A program made the translations under genes and the position numbers. DNA of 64,000 bases from Apus apus (Eukaryota; Chordata; Aves; Apodiformes; Apodidae). Positions 54,501 through 64,000 of the stretch are shown here, piece by piece. The notes under the pieces were generated by a model. It ran no database searches. It had not been told where the DNA came from and worked only from the letters and a program-made list of their open reading frames with translations. The first letter of the stretch is position 1; the number at the start of each line of letters is the position of its first letter. Where the stretch lies: assembly GCF_020740795.1 (NCBI RefSeq), contig NC_067285.1:72516342-72580341 (forward strand). Direction: 5' to 3'.

Positions 54501-55989
54501 ATGCAATTGCAATTCTGGATAACAGCAGTGATATCTGCCATAACAGAAATATTATATGGAAGAAAGAGCTCAAATATGAAAAAAAATGTTACTTTTTTAT
54601 TTGAAGTCTAGGACAATATGTACCGGTGCTCCACATCCTTGGAGATTCCCAAGATAAAAGCAAATGGGTATGCACCAGCTGCAAAAGAGACTTGCATCAT
54701 GTAGGGATCAATTGCAAAATAAAAACTGCAGGTGTGGTCATGGGAGTTTTTCATTTGAGTGATTAAGGCCTACAGGGAGGAAAGGTTAAGGCTATTACAT
54801 GGAAAGAACTGGCAAGATTTAGGGGTATCCTGGGTATTCAAACTTAGAGAGCTGTCTACATATTATAGGCCAGTGACAGCCATGATGTGATCATCCATGG
54901 GATCATGAAAAGAGGTAGCAGTGGGCCTGAGCAACTTATCTAAGATAAAGAGCCTCAGATGCTTTCCTCACACAGTGAGGTTTTTTTAAAGCTAGATCTC
55001 GTCATATTTAACAGAAAAAAATCCCTTCCCTTCAGCACGATGCTTTTATAAGGCAGTTCTACCTTCTGTTTGGGTATCACCAGTTTACTGCAACTATGCC
55101 ACAGCTGCTTTTAGAGTATGCTTCAGTCAGTTCTCACTTTAACATTTTGACTGCATATTTCTTTTTCAGGAGACTTGAGGTAGGAAAAAAATTAGATTAC
55201 CAGAAAAGACTCTGTATGTGATATATCCATATATATCTGAAAATTAAGATGTGTGACCTGCAGTTACTTCAGAATTCCCAGAGTAAAGCAGCTCACTGGA
55301 CTGCCAGGTTTTACCATCTGTCATAGTTCTCACACTTCATAAGGCTGGCTTTCACACTGTTGCTATTTCCCTTGACAGTTAATAAATTCCATCTAAATCT
55401 CAAAGTGTTTCACATAGTTAGCTGAAGAACACCTCTGATAATGTGTGCTTGTGCAGCTTAACAGATATCCATGGAATGCCATGCTAGCTTTTCCACTGAA
55501 GGAGATACAGATAATGTTCCTGAACAGTGAAGGCTGAAACCAAATGATTAAATAAAAAGAAGGCTAAAATAAATAAGAAGGCTACAGATTAAATAACTAC
55601 TGCAATTGCATGAATTTTTAGAAAAAGCCACTTAATTAAAGATCTGATTCAGTTAAATAATGGCATGGGTATTTCCAATGCCATTTAGAGATAGGACAAT
55701 GCATCACATCAGGGAAAAAAACATTTCTGCATTTTGTGTGTATTTCATCTTTTTTTGAAAGAACAAAATCCATGGAACTTCTGGAAAACCACCCTTAGGC
55801 ATTAGAAGGTTGTCATGTGCTTGCTTTCATTTCTTTCATCAAACCATTTCACCCAACTATCTGCATCCTTGCAAATAAACAGAATACTATATATTCTTAT
55901 AAACAGGGAAAAGGCCTAGACATTGCCTACAACTTTGCAACTGATTGAATAACCTTAAAATATAAAAATGTGTGGAATTCCCTTCTGGG
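51548..55989. other. Non-coding, nothing recognised
   Basis: AT-rich sequence between the two antisense LINE fragments; short chance frames only. Confidence 0.6.
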
Positions 55990-56845
55990 TCCCACCAGTG
56001 GGCCACCTAGCCCAGTAGTACATCTTAGACTGTGGCTATTTGAGGTGATTACATGAGCTTGGGTGGCTCCTTTCCTCTATATCCCCCAGCATCCAGAATT
56101 GTTGTATTAGGAATGCTAGAGGATGAAACTTGCCTAATTCCTATGAAGTCCTTATATAAAACTTGCTGTCCTTGAATTTGTCTAATCCCCTTTGAATCTC
56201 CTGATGCTATCAGCTTCCACAGTCCCTCATGGCAGCAAGTTCCAGAAGTTGAATATCTGCTGTGTGAAGAACTTTATTTGCTTAAAAGAGCTACTAGTTT
56301 CCCTGGATGCTCCACACTTCTGGTATTGCAGGATTTGCTGAATAATACTTCATGCATTCACATCATCCATTATCTTCATGATTTTGTAAACTGAAGTTGC
56401 CAGTCTCTGCAGCTTTCTCTTTGTCAAACTGAAGAAATCTCTCCTTTCAAGACAGCTGTTTCACCACCTTGATCACTTCTGCTGTTCTTCACTCTACTGA
56501 CTCTTAACTTCACCTCTTACTTCTTCAGGTGTGGAGACCAAGCACACACACACACAGCAACCAAGGAAGGCATTTACATGAATCTACACTGAAACCCATC
56601 TGCTGGGTTGAACCTGCTCAGTTTCATGAGGTTCTTCTAGAATTCTTCACTATTAGTCTATCATATGAATATGCAAAAGAGCTTAGTATCATTTGTATCC
56701 TTGGAAATTTCATTGTTCACAGTCTTCCTTATGTCATTGAAGATGATAAAATCAGTGCCTGCATTGTCTGTTGGAGGACCCCACTGCTTTACTATCTTTC
56801 ATTCTCGGAAGCTCTAAACCTTTTGCTCACCATCTTTTATTCAGA
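55990..56845 (-). mobile_element. Ancient CR1/L3-like LINE fragment, antisense
   Basis: Read on the + strand, this segment follows the antisense order of the old amniote CR1/L3-type LINE 3' region. A 'ggccacctagcccagta' start is followed by text about 'gcaagttccag...gttgaat...gctgtgtgaagaa', then 'atgattttgtaaact', 'gtggagaccaagcacac', 'cctgctcagtttcat', 'agtatcatttgtatcct' and 'ggaccccactgctttact'. Each block is a diverged match to the consensus as I remember it, in the correct order over about 850 bp. A short CA repeat (56548-56562) interrupts it. Divergence is much higher than in the other CR1 copies here, so the insertion is old, probably predating bird radiation. The 122-codon frame at 56529-56897 inside it is fortuitous. 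Confidence 0.7.
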
Positions 56846-59527
56846 TTTCAAGCTAGAAATAAAGAATTGTTCATATATCACAGAAAATTATTTTTAATAA
56901 TGTAATTTTGAAATACAATTTGTATATTTCATGAGACATAAAAGAAGATACTGCTGCACTACTTATTTTATATTTCAAATGCTTGTATTTGGATAGGTGA
57001 AGGTTTCCCAAAGAAATACAGGTGAAACAGGCTGTTAGTCTCCAAAGAAAACTTGTACATCCTGCTTATAGCCCACAGATATTTGGTTTGAGAACTTGTA
57101 TGCCAAGTTCTATACCCATGTTCTATCTCAGGCAACTCTCCTTCTTGTCACTCTCCTAACATCTCCTTTTGACCTTAGGGTTCAGTTCTCTACCTTCTGA
57201 GAACAAAGATTAACCTAATTGACTTAAACTGTTTTATCAGGAAATGAGATAATTTGGTGGAATTGTAATGAATTTACACAAATGTATTTGAGATTATTTA
57301 GCCTGAAGTAAGCAGTGATGTGCAAAAATAAATAATGTTTTAAGTAAAACAAATAGAATTATTTTGTGTGGGAAAGAGAAGATTTAAAAATGTTTCAACA
57401 GCTTTGTGTTTCCCATTACTCTCTCTTGGATCATGGAAAAAATGTAAACTTTAGAGACCAAAAGTTCTTAGGCTACTTTAACTCTGTGTGAGTCTCTGTT
57501 CCAAGTAGAGGTCGGTGTCTTTCTCCTATTCCTTTACTTGTTCATGGTCTGTTATAAAGTTTACCACTCAGTGATCAATAGTTCTGTTCTGGCATCATAA
57601 ATGGGTATGGCCTTTTCTGCTCAAGGTTTGTGTACTAGGCATTGTCAGAATGTCTAAAGAAGGCAGGAAATACTAACGCTGCAGTAATCAGAAGCTCCAC
57701 AGCTACAGAGAATCATCTTAGTAGGAGTTACAAGTTTCATGAGTCAACAGCTAGAAAATATTTCCACAGGAGGGGCTTCATGACCTGGATTGGATTGTTT
57801 CTCCAAAGAAGCAGTTTCAAGGCCATAGTTCTTTCTAAACAGTAACTAATGATCCACATATTACATTAATACATATTACAGTTTCATTACTGCAACTTAG
57901 AGATCTGAACTGAAAATCTGATTAAGATATTATTTTATTTAGTATATCCCTGGACATTATATGACAACAGCAGCAGAGATTCAAACAATTCATTACTTGT
58001 GATAACACTTGAACTTTTATTAATAAAAGGACAAATAAGTTGACAGCAAAAATCTTTTAAGGTTATAGAGATGTGTTAGCAAGAGGAGAGTTAATCCTTT
58101 GAGAACAAAAGTTTCATCCATAATAATGTTTTGCTTAAACTTCAACTTGTGTATATTCAAAACTGGACTTACTGCTCACAAATACAATTCTACATGTAAA
58201 CAGCAAATTGTATAAACAACTCCTTACTAGCCAAACTGACCATTTTATAGAAACAAGCCAAGTTATATATACATACACATGTATGTTCATGTTTGCAGAC
58301 ACACATGCAAAGAAGTGTTCCCAGAATTACCACTGGAAGCTTGTCCCTTCATGTGCCCTAAATCTGTATTTGCTTTTTCGAAATAATGGAATTTATCGCT
58401 TTTCTATATAGTGTATTATAAAATACACACACCCAAAAAAGAAGGAAACTGCTCTCACGGTGCTTCACAAAAGTTTTCATGTCCTCAGCTTCTGAAACAC
58501 TCAAGTTTATTAGCTTCTGGCAGACTCCAGAGGAATTTTAAGGCATCTGTGCCTGTACTACTTATTTTAAGCTCAGTCTTCCAATGTTACGAAATCAGCA
58601 ATCTCTCTTGACTTTCTTAGTAATTCCATTTCATGTGGTTCTGTCTTTCAGGCAGACTCAAGAATGACATAATCGTCTTTTCCCACCCCCAGCTTTTGGA
58701 TTGTTGCCCTTGGTTACACCCTTCCGAGTAATGTGCAATATGAATGTCTGTCGGATCCCATATGCCCATAAATGGAAAACAGTCCGGCAAAGATTACTAA
58801 AATGCAGTTTCTTGGCTTTCTGTCGATCACCACCATAGGTAAAGTAAAGCTTCTTTGGAATTTTTCCTATTGGCTAGTATTACTTATGTTACAGTGCAGG
58901 AATGTCAGTCCAGCGTCATGCTGTTTTAAAAGGAAGTGGACTGATTTCCCAAGAAGCTTTCCTCCTGTCACTGAAGGGGGAGTAGATACCTTGAATGTAG
59001 TAGCAGCAAACTAACAAGCTCTGCAAAGTGCTTCTTCTGTATTTTTTACTGGAGCAGTTATACAAATGCACTCAAAAAGTATAGAATTCTTCACTTTTGT
59101 AAAGTAAAAAAAAACACAACAAACCTAGAACTTGGCTAGTATGTACTTATAAGCACTATCACAATCATACTTTGTATTATTAACAATACTGATTCAAGAA
59201 CCAAGCTCTACAGCAACAGGATAAACACTATGGAGAAATGCATTTTCTGGAGTTTGTTATCAACATTAGAGAATCAGAAGCAATTAACAGTCCAGTCCCA
59301 CTCTGCAGTCTCACAAAGCCTCTCCTGACTTCTTTCAAGACTTTTAAGAGTGTTTGTATGCATGAGAAATGTCATGTTAACATAGCACAGAAAGCAAGGC
59401 CTCCAGCTCTCCATAGCATAATGCTGAGGCCCCATTGTCAGGTGAGAGTAGGATGCAGAATGCCCTGCCCTAGACTCAAATGTAGAGTTTCAGGGAAGGA
59501 AAAATTCTTTTACCCTTGTGAAGTGTA

Positions 59528-60010
59528 ATGTGTGCAGGAATGGCACAGCTCAGTCTGCCTTCACCATTTGCTCTGGACTCACCTGTCCCTGCAGCAGTTC
59601 TGAGAAGACAGTGTCTTTATGTGCCTGTCTGGTCCATGCTGGACAGCACAGGGAGATACACCTGTCCCCTTGTACTTTCAGTGTACAATTTACATCACTG
59701 TAAATACTGCTTCATCCTGCAGATTAGCTCCAATTGCAATTTGATCTATATGCCTCTGCCACCAAAAACAACTAGCAAAAAACACCGTTCATTTCCTAAG
59801 AACATTCATTTGCAGGATTTCCTTCCAGAAGTCCTGCTCTTTACAACAATGCTTTTCATACTTGGTCACATTTTAAAGTACTGCGTGGCACCATGGCTAC
59901 TTGGATCTCTTAAATTCAGGACTACTGAGAGGCAACAGGAATTCCACATGAAACGGAGCCAGAGAATTATTTCTTTCTCTAGGCTTTGTGCACAGTGCAA
60001 GCTACAGTAA
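59528..60010 (+). other. Unrecognised 160-codon open reading frame
   Basis: An ATG-initiated frame stays open for 160 codons on the strand opposite GASK1B, about 1.8 kb beyond its stop. It begins MCAGMAQLSLPSPF, has a hydrophobic stretch around residues 101-125 (FLPEVLLFTTMLFILGHILK) and ends in a basic segment. A second frame (59518-59703) is also open. I recognise no domain and see no Kozak-like context or splice context. It is one of the longest non-LINE frames here but is within what chance can give in 64 kb. Confidence 0.12.
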
Positions 60011-60688
60011 TATTTTTGTTTCTGTGACAGAAATTACCTGGCTAATAAGTTAAAACATTTTAAGAATGGGATAATATTAAAATCCTACAGAATTCTTCTT
60101 TGGTGCAATTAAAAAGCCCAAGGCACTTTAAAACATGTACTCTTAAAGTAAAAGTTAAGTTATAGGAAGTTTTTACAAATGTGTCTGCCCTTTGCTGACA
60201 GAATAAAATAAAAGATTATTTAGATGGCCAAGCTCTTAAAATTTTACTAAACATCTTTAATTCTGCCTATACTGATATTTATTTCTTTTAGTAAAGCAAT
60301 TACTTTTAAAAGCTCTTCTGATACCAAGAAAGAAAATCTGGTTTAGCTGCAATGAAATTTCAGTTATTTAAAACATTAAATTCACCCATCTACATTAACA
60401 TTGAAATGAAACATTTTAGTTTCTCATAATAAGGAACAAAACCATTACACAAGCATTTTTAAAAATATTTTAAAATCTTATACACCCTATATTTTTTACT
60501 ATACATAAAGACAAGAGTAGCTATGAAAGTATCTCATGGCAAGAAGATTATAGATATTTCTGCAGAAAGATGAAAAGAGCCTTTTCTAAACAGGTAGGTA
60601 GAAGATGTATGTTATGACAGATATATCAGTTGTTAATTTATTACTGGAACAGATGAAGTGCTTATCCAGCCTTCTCTAACAACCTTAC

Positions 60689-60863
60689 CTGTAAGAATAC
60701 TTGTCAGCTCAAATCCATACCCTGCAGTGGTCAATCTTAATGGAAAACCAGAGCCTGAACTGCTGGGTGGTGCTGAGCACACAGCACAAATGTTTTCTGT
60801 ACTGACTTCGTGAACATTCACTTCCTTAGTAGGTCTGCTTTTCAAAAATATTCTAAACAAATA
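60689..60863 (-). other. Exon-like segment downstream of GASK1B, function unknown
   Basis: Seen on the minus strand: a pyrimidine-rich acceptor TTTTGTTTTTGCAG (exon start 60875) and a second CAG 12 nt later (exon start 60863), then an open frame (YLFRIFLKSRPTKEV... to ...GYGFELTSILTG), then a good donor ACAG|GTAAGG ending the exon at 60689. The frame stays open through the donor to a TAA near 60633. The product is not recognised. If the GASK1B penultimate exon were spliced here instead of to the normal last exon, either acceptor would give a short tail (DILDSICLEYF or DICLEYF) then a stop, an alternative C-terminus. It may equally be a chance arrangement within the 3' UTR. Confidence 0.25.
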
Positions 60864-61509
60864 CTGTCAAGAATGCTGCAAAAACAAAATGTGTGCACTT
60901 ATTTAGCAGCATATTCACACAAGCTAAAACTGAATTTCTTTTTAAAAGTGAGTGGTAAAAAAGGACAATTCCATGAGTAATGCACAGTTAATCAATAGAT
61001 AGAAAATATCCAATCATCCACCCACACATCAAAACAAGCATTGAAAATGTTGTAACACATTGTAACAAGTGTCTCATGACAAATTGTACTCCATACTGGA
61101 CAGGTAAAAACTGTATTTGTCAAAGGAATTCTTATTGTTAAAGCCATGTTCTCCTCACTCTGTTTTTAAATTTCCCTCGTGTCCTGTGTGAATACCTCAG
61201 TATGTAAAAGAGCTGAATTTAGTTCTCGGATTTCCAAAGATCAAAATAAAATAAACCAAAATAAACTTTTGGAAATGTTGCTATTTTAGTATTCATGATC
61301 AAAAAGACAAATTCCTGTACTAGATATTTTTCAGCAGGTAGATGCGATGGTAGTTTTCATCAGTGTATTAAGTGCTTACAAATCTCTGTTCCCATTTAAA
61401 CTTGTAATAAAAGTTTTATTGACTTGAATGAGAGAAGTAAGAGTAATCCAGCCTAATGTACTGAAAATCCTGTTGCTAATCTTCAGACAGTTTAACAGAG
61501 GGAATATTC

Positions 61510-61769
61510 ATGGTACCTACAAATTACTGCATTATTTATTGTACCATTTGTTTATTTTTCATTTAATTTCACTGGTGACATAGAAATGACTGCACTGTGT
61601 TGAGCTGCAACTGACATTTAAATGCTTTTAAACCTGTAAGAGTTCTTATTTAAAAATAAACCTGAAACTGGAAAAAAATTAAATAAGCCTATGAATTAAA
61701 TTAATTTTACTGTCAGTTTTTGCCTCATACAAAATTTTTTAAAGACTGTCAATTCGAAGCAAGACTCCT
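61510..61769 (-). promoter_or_regulatory. GASK1B: Proximal GASK1B 3' UTR with candidate poly(A) signals
   Basis: Below the stop codon the minus strand has two AATAAA hexamers, at about 61556-61551 and 61540-61535, some 215-235 nt after the stop. They could serve a short 3' UTR. Mammalian GASK1B transcripts have longer 3' UTRs, so distal sites further down are also likely. AATAAA is common in AT-rich DNA, so this is a candidate only. Confidence 0.3.
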
Positions 61770-62475
<706 letters not shown>

Positions 62476-64000
62476 CTAAAACAAAGCACAGCAGAATGCC
62501 AAGTGAAAACAATATCAAAGCATTTGGGGCAAAGTGTCACTTTAAGATATCACTTGTTAACACAGCAAAGCAAGGACAAGTATAATTGGAGTCAGTAGTG
62601 AAATGGCATTGAAGACCTGGTCCCCATACTGGTTGTACTATTAGAAATAATTTCACAGACTGCATATTTTATCCATTTTATAGCCACAATTTGTTATGTC
62701 AGTAAAAATTCTTTGAAAGCCAGGAAAAAATACCACTGTGTAACTGGAATAATGAGATGGTGAATACAATTCCATTTTTTTCAGAAGACTGTAGGGTTTT
62801 TATACTTTCTCTGTGGCAGAACAATAGAAATAGCACAGCCTGACACACACAGAGGGTCCCCATTTTGTGGGACCTTTTAGACTAATAGCATGCAAAATAA
62901 TTTAAAAGGTTAGTAAGGGCCACTGCAAACCATCAGAAGCTGCAAAATGCAAGCAATTAAGAGAGCATTTATAATCACAGAGCAGCCTCCCTGAATTGCA
63001 CTGTGAAATATACTTTAATGACGTGATGGTCTAGGCTGTGTTTTCCAATGTGAACCCTCGCTTATTCACCGCACAGCACTTCACTGGAAGGAGTACAACC
63101 AGTCTGACTTCAGTGGTGTAAATGTTAAGTATGACTTAGTCGTTTATGTTCACTTTCATAAACAATGGCAAGATCGAGGCACCCCCAGAGCAAAGGATGC
63201 CATTTTAGGATAACCATCTAAGACAGGAAGGATAAATCACTCAGTGAAAATGTTTCTACCTCTGTTGTCTTAGATGAGAGTAAAACAACAACTTTGCCAA
63301 GGCTCTGAGTGCCCAGAGGCCTGAATTGCCCTAAGCACCCTCACCTGGGACCTCCACACACACCCCCTCTGCCCATAGGCCCAGGAGCCCTTATTAAGCT
63401 CAGGCTGGGCCCTTCAGCTCTCATTTGAGCCCCTCAAGGCTGCTTGTCTTGCTGTCTGCTGTTTCTGGATTCCTGCATGGGGTTCCTGCTTGTTGGCCTT
63501 GAAGCTGGCTTGCTGCTGTATCTGTGCCTGATGCTCAGAGAGCACAGGACCTGTGGCTTTTAACCGTCCTTCCTGGACTGCCTCCCCTGCCTGCCATGGG
63601 GCTGCTCCTGCCTCCAGCTCCTCTCCCTGGGGAGCAGCTTTGCTCCTGCTGACAAGTGCTTACAGAGTGCAAGTCTGACCTGGCACAACTAAGGGTTAGT
63701 GAACAGCTTAGCAAAGGTAAATAATTTTTATGTCATTGTTTATTGTATGCTGCTAACTCTTCATCCTGCTCCAAGTATAAAGGCATTCATGTTCACATAA
63801 GCCTTTAAAATTACAGCTTTATTTTTGTGACAGCCCAGTGAAATGAACTGTTAGGTCTCTTCTAAAGCAGAACTATGTTGCACGTTCAAAAGGCTTCGTA
63901 CTTTTTTCATCAAATGAGAGTCTGAGACTTGTTTTGTTTTTTTCTGAATTATGTAGTACTGTTGCCACTGGTCTTGATGGCAGTGCTTGTTTTAACTGTG
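62476..64000 (-). other. GASK1B: GASK1B intron (partial), runs off the right edge
   Basis: This stretch starts with the acceptor TGTTTTAG of the penultimate exon. The conserved preceding exon, which should encode an EWSKMALFDFLLQ-like end, was not found on the minus strand up to 64000, so the intron is at least 1.5 kb. It is ordinary AT-rich DNA apart from the GC-rich block at about 63290-63700, described separately. Confidence 0.75.
63290..63700. other. GC-rich block inside the GASK1B intron, possible transposon remnant
   Basis: About 400 bp, from 'gccctaagcaccctcacctgggacc' to 'gcaagtctgacctggcacaac', are CTG/CCTGC-rich and unlike the flanking intron. No long frame is open. The composition and 'ctgcttg..ctgcctg' phrasing look like mobile-element DNA, but I could not name a family. 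Confidence 0.3.

Larger units (their letters stand above)
56846..61509. other. Distal 3' flank or 3' UTR side of GASK1B
   Basis: AT-rich DNA. Part of it may be distal 3' UTR of GASK1B on the minus strand. It contains the 160-codon frame at 59528-60010 and the exon-like segment at 60689-60863; nothing else is recognised. Confidence 0.5.

Noticed and set aside
54600..54960. Possible old CR1 3' sequence ('ctccacatccttggagattccc')
   Set aside because: Only one short phrase resembles CR1; the rest does not follow the consensus.
56529..56897. 122-codon + strand frame
   Set aside because: Lies mostly in the antisense strand of an ancient LINE, so it is fortuitous.

Overview
The window is AT-rich vertebrate nuclear DNA, almost certainly from a bird. 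It carries several chicken-repeat-1 (CR1) LINE copies with the bird-type 3' end (ATTCTATGATTCTATG-like), an ERVL-type LTR fragment of a kind I know from neoavian and passerine genomes, spliced genes with GT-AG introns, and no prokaryotic features. No operons, CRISPR arrays, rRNAs or tRNAs were found.

Only one protein-coding gene can be supported firmly. The last two coding exons of GASK1B (FAM198B, Golgi-associated kinase 1B) lie on the minus strand at 62249-62475 and 61770-61977. They are joined by a 271-bp intron and end in the family's LPMNE C-terminus. The rest of the gene (N-terminal membrane anchor, stem and first half of the kinase fold) lies beyond the right edge.

Layout: 1-55980 is non-coding, gene-desert-like DNA downstream of GASK1B. 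In mammals the matching interval runs towards GRIA2. It is interrupted by a sense CR1 tail (5573-5776), an ERVL-type LTR remnant (17481-17730), two larger decayed CR1 copies with reverse-transcriptase sequence (27699-28630 and 33440-34857) and an antisense CR1 tail (51187-51547). A much older antisense CR1/L3-like LINE occupies 55990-56845. From 56850 to 61769 is the 3' flank and probable 3' UTR of GASK1B. The interval 62476-64000 is intron, with a GC-rich block of unknown origin.

Most other open frames are short, overlap on both strands and look like chance. A few deserve a check: a two-part stretch at 27078-27478 (minus) whose translation recalls importin-4-type HEAT repeats; an exon-like segment at 60689-60863/60875 (minus) with good splice signals downstream of GASK1B; a 160-codon frame at 59528-60010; and several isolated GC-rich blocks. 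I found no convincing evidence of an undescribed biological system. Most of the window is repeat remnants and unannotated intergenic sequence.
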